A stretch of 64,000 nt of DNA from Taenia hydatigena. Lineage: Eukaryota; Platyhelminthes; Cestoda; Cyclophyllidea; Taeniidae. The translations under genes were made by a program, and so were the position numbers. Shown here in pieces: positions 13,886-24,470 of the stretch. A model generated the notes under the pieces. It ran no database searches, had not been told where the DNA came from, and worked only from the letters and a program-made list of their open reading frames with translations. Position 1 is the stretch's first letter; every line of letters starts with the position of its first letter. Location: the NCBI GenBank assembly GCA_036345935.2, contig JADWOT020000001.1:18743761-18807760 (forward strand), given 5' to 3'.

Positions 13886-14503
13886 GAGGCGAACATTTTA
13901 ATGATTTATGTATGCATGAGTTTAGTTTCAGCCACTTTCATAAGCAGTCTATCATGTCGAGATTGCATTGGTGAAGGGATGGTAGAGGACCTACGATATC
14001 ATTGTCTACTCTTTCCACTGGACCCCTTCAGGCGTGGGTTGGATTGGATTAATCGAATAAAACGACTTTATGTGGTAACACCGTTCCATCTGGACGAATA
14101 AGACTACACAATAGCTCAAAAGAGTTGGGGACATGCTGGTACAAATTAGGCCCATTAGTCAGACTCCGCCGGTATCAAATTAACAAACTGTTTAACACGC
14201 TGCCATGGCAAACAAAAGTTTTGACAACACCATTAATATTTTGAGCATTTACTTTGGTAATTGCGCAAAAAATAGAGACTTAACTATACGTGGAGAATGT
14301 GATAACGCAATGAAGTGGCCGACTGTCGCACTCCTCATAATCATCCAAACCACCTCTGCTTGTGCTACCACCTTTGACCTGATTCTGCACACATAAAGGG
14401 GAATACAGGTACCGAATATGGCAAAAACATTATTTGAAATTGCACAATAAACAGGACGACGTCGATGGCGCCTGCGAATCGCAAGCAGGGTTGTTCATTA
14501 CTA

Positions 14504-14680
14504 CTACATGGTGCTTGCGTCTGAGTTGTCCAAATCCAATTTTATTCCTTTAGATGGAGGGAGTTGTGGATTTTCCGAGTGCTTGAGCGCCTCGACCTCC
14601 TCGATCCAAGCTATGCCGTTGCTTGCCTCCTTATGGTAGATGCCATCCCACAGCAGTCGCAGATGGTATTCGTATACACC
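14504..14680 (-). CDS. Unidentified C-terminal exon (58 codons plus stop)
   Basis: On the minus strand an acceptor (ttattactgtag) at 14,681-14,682 opens a clean frame of 58 codons that ends in TAG at 14,504-14,506. The peptide begins GVYEYHLRLLWDGIYHKE, has an acidic middle (WIEEVEAL) and ends DNSDASTM. The charge pattern, aromatic content and third-base choice look like real protein rather than a random frame. I do not recognise the family. Upstream exons should lie at higher coordinates on the minus strand, but I could not find one between 14,700 and 15,040; the next sequence is the minisatellite at the edge of the large duplication. The duplication edge may therefore have cut the gene off, leaving this exon stranded. 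Confidence 0.4.
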   Translation of the reverse strand, partial: GVYEYHLRLLWDGIYHKEASNGIAWIEEVEALKHSENPQLPPSKGIKLDLDNSDASTM

Positions 14681-15043
14681 CTACAGTAATAAGAAAAGCC
14701 AATGAGTCATCAAGGCTAGAAGTGGCAAAGGAGCCCAAATAGGCTGTCTTCTGTTCACACTTCGTCGCAAAGGCCGACCAGGAACTAAGGTGACTCGAAA
14801 CTTACGACGCCATCCCGATATGCCCTACACGATGAGAAGAGGCTGCGTCACTTTGTACAGTCCATGTCTACAGAGGGTCCGTAAAGCACCTTTTGTTTCG
14901 TTTTATCAAAATCCCAACCGGCGCCTCACACAGTACGCAAATACCACTTCCAAAAAGATTGAATGGACTGATCTGAACAACAGCATACACGCTTCATGCG
15001 GGTGTAGTGGCAAGTAAAAAGACGATCAAATAAGGTTTGCATT

Positions 15044-15216
15044 GTCTCATATGGAACAATACAACAAAATTCCACTCAAAGGGAGCATAACTTGACGTCA
15101 CTTCTCAATCAATACTACAAAATTCCATTCAGAGGGAACAAGTATCGCCATCACATGTCGATCATTACCACGAAATCCCATTCAAAGAGAGCAAATATCG
15201 CCGTCTCACTGCCCTA
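15044..15216 (+). repeat. 53-bp minisatellite, short outer array (left)
   Basis: About three tandem copies of the same 53-bp unit that forms the long array at 17.3-18.05 kb. Units are recognised by ATTCCATTCAAAGAGAG or a close variant. The array starts after the phrase catatggaacaatac, which also opens the long array at 17,297. It marks the outer limit of homology between the two arms of the large inverted duplication. The right-hand counterpart (57,400-57,757) has more units. Confidence 0.85.
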
Positions 15217-15592
15217 CCCCAATGGAGAAAACCATTTAAATTGTAAAAGCATTCTTTACTATGGACGTGAAGGCTAGTCGTGACAAGAGACTACTTCCTG
15301 CCAACTTTGAGTTCGTAGAGTAGGCAGACAGACACTGCTCTTACAATCTACGATGATGAAGAGGGCTATTCAGTCGCTAGGCTGGTGTTTATGGTAAGTG
15401 TCTACTCTGAATTGACACCTCCTGGTTCGCTTGCGTGTGCAAGAGCATGCGATTTTCAAATCCCGTCTTATTGATTCCCCCTTAGTTAACCAATGAAGCA
15501 AGTCAGCAGGTGAGCGCGGAGGTAATCAATTTGACCGTCAATCGATGTGCTAAGTTTGAATTGCCGTTTGAGTTGTCACAATCTCGCTGACT

Positions 15593-15763
15593 ATGAACGA
15601 CAACATTGTGGAAATGCTTGCAGCGCTGGAGATGCAGCGGCGAATACTCGCCCTCATCTGCTTCCTTTTCGCCTATTATCAGTGGATTGGCATACATCGC
15701 CGAGGCCTGTGGGCTAGGCAATGGGCAATTGCACTTGGTAGGGTTCACTTTGTGGCTTCTTAG
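15593..15763 (+). other. Conserved 56-codon ORF, unidentified
   Basis: An ATG-initiated frame of 56 codons plus stop begins MNDNIVEMLAALEMQRRI, runs through a hydrophobic stretch (LALICFLFAYYQW) and continues with an Arg/Trp-rich part (HRRGLWARQW). The counterpart in the right arm (56,836-57,021, minus) keeps the frame with only a few changes in the first residues. A hydrophobic helix followed by Arg-Trp residues is loosely reminiscent of N-terminal parts of PIF/Harbinger transposon proteins, but I see no DDE motif nearby and do not assign that. It could be the first exon of a gene that includes the acidic ORF at 16,050. Confidence 0.25.
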
Positions 15764-16049
15764 GTGCCCACAAAAGGAAGGAAGACGAGTTGTCAATCTT
15801 ATTGGTGCCTCTGATTTACTCCCCTTGTGGGAGATTACCCACCGTGCTCATGGTTGAACCGAAGTCAGTCAATTGTGCTCTTGCTGCCGTCGATAAGCGG
15901 GCCGATTTTGGGTGCCCTGCCACCACTGGCAAGTGCAGCATCACCCACTCAATGTAGATCATTACACTGAAGTGAATTCGTACCTTCCACTTCTGCCTCA
16001 TTGCCAAGTTGTACAACAGCCTGGCCTTTCGTTTTTACTTGAACAGTAA

Positions 16050-16393
16050 CAGCGGACGTGGAGTTGGAGTCGGTGAAGCATGAAGAGGACGAGCGGAGTT
16101 CATCAACAGCATTGGAAGGGGAAGACGTCGAAGGTGAAGAGAATATTGAAGAGTTCTTTACGGTGGGGGCACTGCCACGTGACCGTAGAGGTGAGGAAGA
16201 TATAAATAGCTTCCACCTCATTCTTATTGCCGACGTCTGGCCCGGGTCTGCGGACAGCACGGAGAGCACCTTTAGTTTGGCCTCCATTGACGCAGACGAT
16301 TGGCGCAGGAATAGAGAGCGCCCAACGTTGCCGGAACTGCCAGCGCCGCACAAGTCGCGGTCTTCGGTGGGTTGCACACATGTATTCAATTAA
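16050..16393 (+). CDS. Acidic 111-residue ORF conserved in both arms
   Basis: The frame starts after a good acceptor (cctttcgtttttacttgaac followed by ag, ending at 16,049) and an ATG at 16,058, and ends at 16,393. The peptide is strongly acidic in its first half (KHEEDERSSSTALEGEDVEG, EENIEEFF) and basic near its end. The right-arm copy (56,206-56,541, minus) has the same length, no stop, and seven residue differences. The opposite strand is also open for 146 codons in both arms, so the coding strand cannot be fixed. Differences are mostly amino-acid changing in both frames, which argues against strong purifying selection. I do not recognise a family. It is a candidate exon or a transposon-derived relic. 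Confidence 0.3.
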
Positions 16394-16611
16394 ACTGCAC
16401 AAAGCCAAACAGAATAATGTAGCAAACGACGCCTGCATTTTGTTCATTTTAGTGGTGCAAGCACCTGCGAAGACGATTAAAGAGAGTGTTTTGTTGTTGT
16501 GTTTGCCCTGTTTGTGAATAGAATATTTATTGCCATAATTACATTTGATGGTTTGTTGCTCTACCACGTCTTGTCACTTGTGAGTGTGATGTGAATGACG
16601 GTGCGATGGAT

Positions 16612-16925
16612 TGGTGGTGGAAAAGAAAATAGAAAGAAGGGAAAAAGAGGGTGCACCTGCAATGGAAGTAGAAATGGAAGAGTGGGAGAGAGAAAGAGAG
16701 AGGTTGGGGGAAATGGAAAGAATAAGGGATGTGCGGGTGCGAGTGTGCGAATGAATGAATGAATGAATGCGGTAGTGGTAAAAGTAGTGCTCATTGACGA
16801 AAAGGCAGTACTTGAAGTGAAGGGATGAAAAAAAAGGAGGAAGGAGAGAAAGAAGGCAGGAAAGAGGGAGGGAGGGAAGAGGTCTACTAGCAGCGTATAA
16901 GTAGTTGAGAGGAGGAGGAGGCAAA
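16612..16925 (+). repeat. Purine-rich strand-asymmetric tract
   Basis: About 300 bp in which the plus strand is predominantly A and G (gaaaagaaaatagaaagaag, gagagagaaagagagagg, gaggaggagg), with four tandem gaat units near 16,750. The right arm carries the complementary pyrimidine tract at 55,640-55,985. Open frames across it encode low-complexity Ser/Pro/Leu peptides and are not genes. Confidence 0.8.
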
Positions 16926-17036
16926 GTAATGGGTCTACTGGTAAGTTGTAAGTAGTGGCGCCTTAGGCTGATAGCGTATTAATTGAGTAGTTGTGGTGAT
17001 GGATGGGTGGACGGGGGCGAGTGGGTGCAGTGAATG

Positions 17037-17086
17037 AGTGTGTGTGTGTGTGTGTGTGTGCGTGTGTGTGTGTGTGTGTGTGTGCG

Positions 17087-17123
<37 letters not shown>
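17037..17123 (+). repeat. (TG)n microsatellite with CG interruptions
   Basis: About 86 bp of TG dinucleotides, interrupted by single c or t changes. The matching CA run in the right arm (55,472-55,494) is only about 23 bp, so this locus has changed length since the duplication. Long Cys/Val or His/Thr frames on either strand here are artefacts of the repeat. Confidence 0.97.
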
Positions 17124-17124
<1 letters not shown>

Positions 17125-17289
17125 AGGAGAAGGCGATGGAGTAGTGGGAGGTGGAGAGTGCATCGTGGGAATGGGTGCATGCGGGCGGGCGGGCAGGCGG
17201 TCGAGTGGGCATGGGTGGACGACTGTGGGAGAACGATACAACGGAGACAGGAGACAAAGGAGAAGGAGAAAGAATTGAAGGGGAAAAGG

Positions 17290-18055
17290 CGTCTCACATG
17301 GAACAATACTACAAAATTCCATTCAAAGGGAGCATAACTCGCCGTCTCTTCTCCATCAATACTACAAAATTCCATTCAGAGGGAACAAATATCGCCATCA
17401 CATGTCCATCATTACCACGAAATTCCATTCAAAGAGGCAAAATTCGCCATCTCGTGTCCCTCACTGCCACGAAATTCCATTCCAAGAGAGCAAATATCGC
17501 CATCTAATGCCTATTAATGCTACAAAATTCCATTCAAAATGAGCAAAATTCCCCATCTCATGTCGACCAATACTACAAAATTCCATTTAGGGATAGCAGA
17601 ATTTGCCATCTCATGTCAGGAAATACTAGAAAATTCCATTCATAAAGGGCACATTTCGCCCTTTTTATGGCGATGATCACTATAGGATTGCATTCAGACA
17701 GAGCAAGATTTGCCAACTCTTGTCGATCAATACTACAAAATTGCATTAAAACGGAGTAAAATCCTTCGTTTTTTGTCGATTAATACCCCGAAATTCCATT
17801 CCACGAGAGCATAATTCGCCATCTCATGTCGTTTAATAGTACAACATTCTATTCAAAGGGAGCAAAGCTCACCACTTCGTGTCGATAATAGAAAAAGATT
17901 CCGTTTGAAGAGAGCGAAATTCGCCGTCTTTGGTAAATAAACTACAAGATTCCGTTCAAAGGTGCAAAACTTCGCGTCTCATGTCGGTCAATGCTTCAAA
18001 ATTCACTTCAAAGAGAGCAAAATTCGCCGACTCCCGTCGACAATATCAGAATGTG
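17290..18055 (+). repeat. 53-bp minisatellite, long array (left), about 14 units
   Basis: The unit begins ATTCCATTCAAAGAGAG and ends TCGATCAATACTACAAA. Successive ATTCC starts fall at 17,316, 17,369, 17,422, 17,474, 17,527, 17,580, 17,633, 17,687, 17,740, 17,793, 17,846, 17,898, 17,949 and 18,001, a spacing of 51-54 with 53 the usual value. The first unit is introduced by cacatggaacaatac. The last degrades at about 18,055. There are no unique spacers, so it is a tandem minisatellite and not a CRISPR-like array. The consensus has no stop in any of the three frames of this strand. Confidence 0.96.
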
Positions 18056-18190
18056 ATGGCCCTTCTTCGGATGCGAAAATTTATGCCCATATGCAGAAAC
18101 CATTCTACATCTCCAACCAACATAGCCACTTTTGTTACAGCATTGACACGCTGTTTCTGGTGGCATTTGATTCATCCAGGAAGAAATCAA
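18008..18190 (-). other. Conserved short ORF with zinc-knuckle-like spacing
   Basis: A 60-codon minus-strand frame contains the residues CQCCNKSGYVGWRC. This has the CX2CX4-X4C spacing of a retroviral-type zinc knuckle, but with Tyr where His is expected. The right-arm copy (54,167-54,349, plus) keeps every one of these residues. It might be a fragment of a gag-like protein. With the ligand His missing and the frame overlapping the minisatellite, chance is a serious alternative. Confidence 0.15.
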
Positions 18191-18484
18191 AGCTACACAT
18201 AAAAAACCCTAGTAATTATCGTAAAACCATAAAGCACCCTCAAATCGCATGCCCGGTGATTCGATGTACAGACTCTTGCCCACAAATGATTGGGAAATTC
18301 GACTCCCCCGCCTTTCGCCATGATTTGAAAGAGACTTAAAGCAGCCAAGACCTGTAGACGCCGTCCCGGTTTAAAATGTGCTTAAGGTAAATAGGCGTAG
18401 TTCACATTAGTATTTGACCAAGTAAGTTACTAGAATTCGAGTATTTCACTACGAGCATTACACAAACCATGAATGCAGCAAGCC

Positions 18485-18721
18485 TCAAAAGTCGATAGCC
18501 ACGATTTCATATGAGTGTGCGCATGCATAAAATAGGTCAAAAGCTTCCAATACCGACACTAACATACCTGGATTCATTGGGGCAAATCGCGAGCCACACA
18601 TAGCAACGACCAAGCCAAAGCCCACAACTTCATATATGCCGCTGAACACTTTAAAAGGGTACCGGGGATGAAAAAAAGAAAACGAGGGTGACAAATATTG
18701 TTGTTGATTGTAAGAATCCAA
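18485..18721 (-). other. Conserved 78-codon ORF, unidentified
   Basis: A minus-strand frame of 78 codons has a hydrophobic, Gly-rich centre (GIYEVVGFGLVVAM) followed by RFAPMNPGMLVSVLEAF. The right arm has the same frame at 53,637-53,873 (plus) inside a longer open frame, with about ten substitutions and no stop. An exon-like gap-free alignment between diverged copies is suggestive of coding, but I recognise no family and see no clear splice sites. It could be an exon of a membrane protein or chance. Confidence 0.25.
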
Positions 18722-19849
18722 ATGTGGAAACCTAATCCTAATTATTTTGCAAAACTAGGCAGAATTTTTGACAAGTGCAATTTTTGTAAGGCATTTGTAC
18801 GAGACTTTGAATGTGATTTTGGTACAAATGATTTTTTATTATACAGACTAGTTAATACTTAGTCCTCCACCAGATTTTCTACTGCCGTTTATCAATTGGT
18901 GTGCAATTTTTTAATCTACCCACATCTTATCTTTAATCACATTAATCGAAAGTGGTATAATTATGTGGTATTTATGTTTATTTAAACATACCATTTCGAC
19001 GAGAGGTACGAACGCAACGTGAATCTCTCGATGCAGATATGAGCCGCCACACAGTTTTCTATTAATATGCTACTGTTTTACGGCCTTGTATCGAAAAATG
19101 ACGGTGTCTCAGAACAGTCAACCTTCTCGTTTTAGGCATAAGCGCAGGGATGGGGAGGAGAATGTCGATGTCCCTACAAATGTTGTCTATATGAATAACG
19201 TGCAGAATATCTGGAACGCTTTTGGCATGAATTGTAGGGGTGTTTCCTGTAAGGAATGGAGAACACGACTAGTTTTCTTTTGTTTAGACCACTATGATTT
19301 AGTAGTAATAAAAATACTCAACACAAAAATTGGTGCGTGTGTTGTCTGATCAGCTCTCAATCTCGCCCACGATTGCCTGGATGGTCATTGTACCTTCGTT
19401 GGGTGGGTTGGCCTCCAAGCCACGCTAGTAGCTCCAATCCTTTCCACACGCTGAACATTTTTACTTTGATCAGGTATCATCTCAACTTTTGCCTTGAGAC
19501 GACTCTCAAAGAGCTACAGCGGCATTCACAAAATGCATTTTAGCACTCGTGCTTAATGTACTTACTTATAAATCCTGCATTTTGACACCCAGATAAAGTT
19601 AAGGCAAAGTCATGCCCATTCGATTATGCTCAACGTCGACGATATGGCTCATTGGACTCCTCCATAGACTGATTGTCGCATTAAAGACATGTTGGAGAAA
19701 ACAAAAGGCATTATTATTGGAACTGTGTTTGCATAAAATAATCAATGCACAAATAGGCTGCAGTTAGTGGATCCATCCACAAATACTGAAAACAGTAGTA
19801 CAGGGAAGGGTCACCGTTGTCAAAATGGGAACCGTCTGTGGAAGGATGC

Positions 19850-20840
19850 TTTCCAACCATCCAAAGAAAGTGATGTGAGCAAAGCTCTACCTACTCTCCT
19901 CAAGGTGGATGGGCAACTCAACCACGTGAATGCCATCGTCATGGGTTCGAGGAAGAGGACTCGTGAAATCGAGGTTTGCCATAGGCTCCTCGATCTTGTC
20001 AGCCATTAAACCGACGTTTGCTAGCTCTTCTCAATCAAGTGGCACTGTCTCCACGTGAGGAACACCATCTCCGTCAAGTGCGTAATGGGGACTGCGATCC
20101 ACTAGCGGTGTTTCCTTGCAGTACGCAGCCTCAAGAAGCAAATGATCAAGTCGATCGTCCACGAAGTCACTTAAGGTGGCCTGAGATTTTAGCTGGGAGG
20201 AAAGGCAAGGTGATCGCAATGTGCCGGAAGCTACCTCGTCCCAATCAACAGCGCCATGGAAGTGCAGATCCCTAACTTTTGTGATGTCTGGACGCTCCTT
20301 ATGATTGTGTATGAGGCAGAATTGGGACAAAGCCTGCAGTGACTTTGAGAGCTTTCTTACCTTCCTTATGCTATAGCGACCTGATCTCGTCCACCGCATT
20401 ACATTGATCCCTTCACTAGCATCCGGATGCACTGGTCCTGACAAAGTGTAGGCAATCGGAAGGGTTAGACTCCACGCATGTGCCTTTGTTGTAATTTCTA
20501 TCCTATTGGCTACTTTTACGTGCCATGAAGTGGGGACTTGTGCAAAAGTCGTGCGCTTCTAACTGATTCTCATTCTCTGGCATGTCATATGACCGATCAT
20601 AGTCAGCGATGAGAATATGACACGAGTCTGAGAGGAGTTCGTTCTTGGGTTTGAGGTCCTTGTGCACGATGCTCATGGCGTGAAGGCATTGCAGACCACA
20701 AATAATTTCACAAGCGCATAATTAAGCATCACCTTCGGGCACGTCTTCAACGTGGTAGTCGAGAGCAAAAAGATCGAGACCACTACCTTTGCACAGAACG
20801 AAAGTGGGTGATCCGTGAATTCGTGGACTACAGAGGAATG
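19850..20840 (-). pseudogene. AGC-type protein kinase pseudogene (left copy)
   Basis: Minus-strand frames in order match kinase subdomains. SPTFVLCK is near the hinge. ICGLQCLHAMSIVHKDLKPK covers subdomain VI with HRD changed to HKD. HILIADYDRSYDM corresponds to the DFG loop, with DFG changed to DYD. FCTSPHFMA is the activation-segment end. KERPDITKVRDLHFHGAVDW is subdomain XI with the AGC-like HxF-DW ending. A TAA stop lies before LCACEIICG, and the frame shifts between the activation segment and subdomain IX. The region 20,031-20,444 is an uninterrupted 137-codon frame covering the C-lobe end and a tail (LSDFVDDRLDHLLLEAAYC). The ATP-binding N-lobe was not identified. The catalytic losses and stops indicate a dead copy. 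Confidence 0.7.
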
Positions 20841-21105
20841 TGAAAGTAAAGTTGACTGGTTGTGGAGCAGTACAAGCCGCACGAGGACGCACACATGAGA
20901 GTTGAGGGATCGTATGAAAATGCTTTCAAGTGCTTATGACATGGTTTTGTCACTTCATTGAGTGGGAAGTGCTTAATAAACTATGGAATGAGTGCCTCAA
21001 AAAATAAACCTTGTCACGTCGAACCGTGGTGGTTGCATTGATCCAACGTTGGCACGACAGAATACTGAAGTGAAATAAATGGTGCAGTAAACCAACGCGA
21101 TTCAT

Positions 21106-21400
21106 CTACCTTAGCGGCATATGCCTTTCAGTAAGCCAATCAGCTACGAGGATGTTTCCTACTGGCTCCTTGCGTGTGGTGCGCACCCAAGCGGCGTGTG
21201 AGCGAAGTCGTTTGTCTGCACCTCTATGGCCTTCAGTTCCATACCAATCCATTGGCTTTAAATGAAGGAATATTATCCGTTCTTCTAAAAAAATAGGAGG
21301 GAAATGAGGTGATGTTGGTAAGGATGGTGAAGATTTTGCTGGCTGTAAAGGACGAGGCAATCCATGCACAATCCATCCACATAGTTAAGCTCATATGTCC
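21106..21400 (-). repeat. Coding-like module, copy 1 (left arm)
   Basis: A roughly 270-bp module that recurs in opposite orientation at 25,370-25,640 in the same arm, and therefore four times in the window. Shared words include ttccttcattt, gcagacaaacgacttc (or close variants) and a final agctgattggctt. The minus-strand frame reads HLKPMDWYGTEGHRGADKRL and RKEPVGNILVADWL, which looks protein-like. It sits just upstream, in transcription sense, of the kinase pseudogene and might once have been its 5' exon. No family was recognised. Confidence 0.5.
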
Positions 21401-22189
21401 CTTGTGCTCTTCCTCTCATTGTTAACATTGAGTACAGGATTCCGCTCCGCCTATTCGCCGCTTTAATCCACTCCCACCTTGTGAATCCGAGGCGTCTGAA
21501 TTAGCAGCACACACGCTCTACTAATGCATGGGCCAAATCCACACTCACATTCTACGAGGGAAAGATGGACTCTTACACCATGAAGTAATTGCAGACTACA
21601 CGTCTGTTTGTATGGCCGTCTTCTTTTACTCGACTAGAACTGATTGTATGCTTGCGCAAAACGCTGGGCACAGTGCGTGAAATGCTGATGCGAGTATGCA
21701 TCAGGAAGTAATGTTTAGTCACGTCAGGAGTGACTGTCTGTTTTGTAACTTCACTAGATATGATTGACAGCCTCTAAATGAGGCGCATGATTGTTTAGTT
21801 TTACGTGACAGCCAAACTGCATGGCATCGCACCGCCAATTAAAAAAGCGCGCTTGACTGGAGCTGCGGGCACAATCAAAACTCAGTTCGAATGGGTCTTG
21901 GTGAATTAGTGAGTGCGAACACATTTCGATTTATAATTTGTGGACTTGGTATTCTAGCACTTGGACACTACTCAAGTGGTTTCGCTGTGAACTCTCCAAC
22001 AGCATCAGCTTGGCGTTATTGTGCGACGTTGTGTGGGCCATGCGAGGAGCTAATGGCAAACTCCGATCACTTTCAGTTGAAGACGTCACGTCGCATTACA
22101 TCATCATGAATTCCTATTGCCTTACACATTACAATACATCGGGATATGCTTCCTGTGCCCACTCCTGTGTCCATTTTGATGCATGAGTG

Positions 22190-24470
22190 CAGTTGCAGCC
22201 ACAACAATGGAGCCACATGGGCAAGGGATCATCATCGGAAGTCCAACTGGAAAGAGACTAATAACACATGTTGGATAGTAGTTGTTCAAAATTAGCTCTT
22301 CATCGGCCTTTGCTTAAAATGACTTCCATTATGATTACGGCCATATTCTCATCCACTAGGAGTTTCAAGCACTTGCATAAAGTTGTTAATGCGAATGAAT
22401 GCAAGCAACCTGTACTTCATCTCTCTTTTGTGTTCCACCATATTTGGGAGTTAAGGTACCATAACTTGACTCAAGATTTGACTGGTCAATCCCCGGACAG
22501 TGTGATGATTGTGGTACTAATTCCAAACGTTTGAGGTGATATCAAAACTCAGAAAACGCATATGATGTCTGGGCTTCAACGGATTTTTTGACTTAGCAAG
22601 AAGTGCATTTAGCATAACAAGTATTAACACAAAGTGAGAAGGCAGTGAGAGATCAGCGTATGGCATTACATTGCTGTGCTTGTTATCGTTCTGACTGGTG
22701 ATGAAAGTGGTTGAGACTGGTGATGTATAACTTTTTAATAAAATGTCAGGAGATGGATGGAAGTGGATTGAAGCAGACCAGCATGGTGCAGTAATGTTCA
22801 CGTGTTCGTTTACGAAAATGGTGAGCGAGTGTGTGTCAGTCCTCTCGTTAGTTGCGCAATGGCAAAATGGCTATGTTGCACGTCAGTGACACTCTAAACT
22901 GGTGATGGAAGCAGACCCTCATTTTGCTTTGTCTCCCCTCATCTTCCCTACACCACGTTATGCCTCGATACGTTGAATTACGTTGCGCTGAGCTAAGGCA
23001 ACTCTACGCTACACCACTCTGCAAATAGAACTGACATACTGCTTGATAGTAGACATCTCCTGCCTAGTCAAGTGTAGTGTCTATTGGTTGGGTAAACGGC
23101 AATGCTCATTACCTCCTTCATACAATACCTCAACAGCACTGCCTTCTCTCATATGCTCAAGACTCCCAAATGACAGATCTCTAGTTCCATATTTTAGACA
23201 GTCGACTCCAACGAAATACCTCCGAATGGTCGTACCATCGGTAATGACGATGGTCAGTGTGTTTTACCGAAAGCTGTTTCCTCTCAGACACGTGAAGTGA
23301 CTGCAGGCACGGTAAGATAATTGACTGACTACGCCTCTTCGATTTGTCAAAATTCCAACACTCGTACGTCACTCAACATACTTGAAGTGCCCACTGCTGT
23401 TCTCCTTCATTCGGAGTTAGGTAAATACCTCGTGGTGGAACAGTGAAGCCTCCAATTGTCCAAAGAATGACGGACACAAGAGCAGCATCGGAAAAGAAAA
23501 GGCCAGAGCCCAGCGATCTTGAACAGGCGGCGTATTTTACTAAAAATTAGTGGTGCTTCTCATTCGCTTCCACTTCTTTCACATTTACTATGATGCACGA
23601 AATTGAGCCGAGGTGAAGAATCACATGGGCAACTGAAGCCTATTCTCACAAAACCACCTGCAAGAGATTATGTCCAAAATCGGCACTAGGTGGCGCTGTG
23701 GGACACGACGCGACACGCGTCTTTGGTCGTATCACGCACGTGTTAGATGCGAAGAGGTCAATCGCACAACTAACCGTCAAACATGCTCTTCTACACGTTT
23801 CATCGTCTTCTACTATTCATCTTGCTTCCCATTGTCGTTCCTATCATCCGGTTTTCGTCAGTGCTTCACTCGGGTTTTTTTTCTTCCTCAACTCCGATCT
23901 CCTTCTCATGCCCCACTTTCGCCATCTCCCCTTCCATCTCCTCGTCACTCCCAACTACTTACCCAGCCAGTCTAGAGGTGTCAAGGGCCCAAAACATATA
24001 GATATCGTAAAAATTAACAGCAAATTATTATACCAATCCCTCCTTCATTCCACGTGTTATGTTCTTCTCCTTCTTCCTCACTTTATTTGCATGCGTTATT
24101 TTAATGTAATCACAACTAATATCTTAGTTTAAATCGCTTGGAAAAGAAAAACTATAGTTAACGTCTTTAAGTATGTCGCACTATATTAACTCATGTTTTC
24201 CCAGTAAGTTAGGAGGGAGAAACAAATAACGAAGTACCACAACACTGTGCAGAGACATCCTATGATCACCTTTCCTAATGTCCTTCTCGCTCTCCTCACC
24301 CTCACTCCTCCCCTTCTCTCGACTTCTTGCCTCTTTTCTCACTCAATTATTCTTTCGTCCCTTTCAGCTAAACGATCATGCTACTCCGCAATCTCCACAT
24401 AATTGCAATCATAGCCATTGTCCCCTCGGAGTACGAGGCAATGATTCGTTTAGGTATAAAGTTTGGAATA
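22190..24470. other. Duplicated arm DNA without recognised genes (left)
   Basis: The sequence here is collinear with 47.7-49.9 kb in reverse complement but shows no protein family I can name. Plus-strand frames around 23,670-24,130 are pyrimidine-rich low complexity. Confidence 0.4.

Noticed and set aside
15593..15763. PIF/Harbinger transposon protein
   Set aside because: Only a vague Arg/Trp-rich similarity; no DDE nuclease motif or terminal inverted repeat with 3-bp duplication was found.
16935..17375. Long open frames rich in His/Thr or Cys/Val
   Set aside because: They are translations of the TG/CA microsatellite in different frames and lack any other protein-like feature.
17290..18055. 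CRISPR-like array
   Set aside because: The whole 53-bp unit repeats with scattered substitutions and there are no unique spacers; the DNA is eukaryotic.
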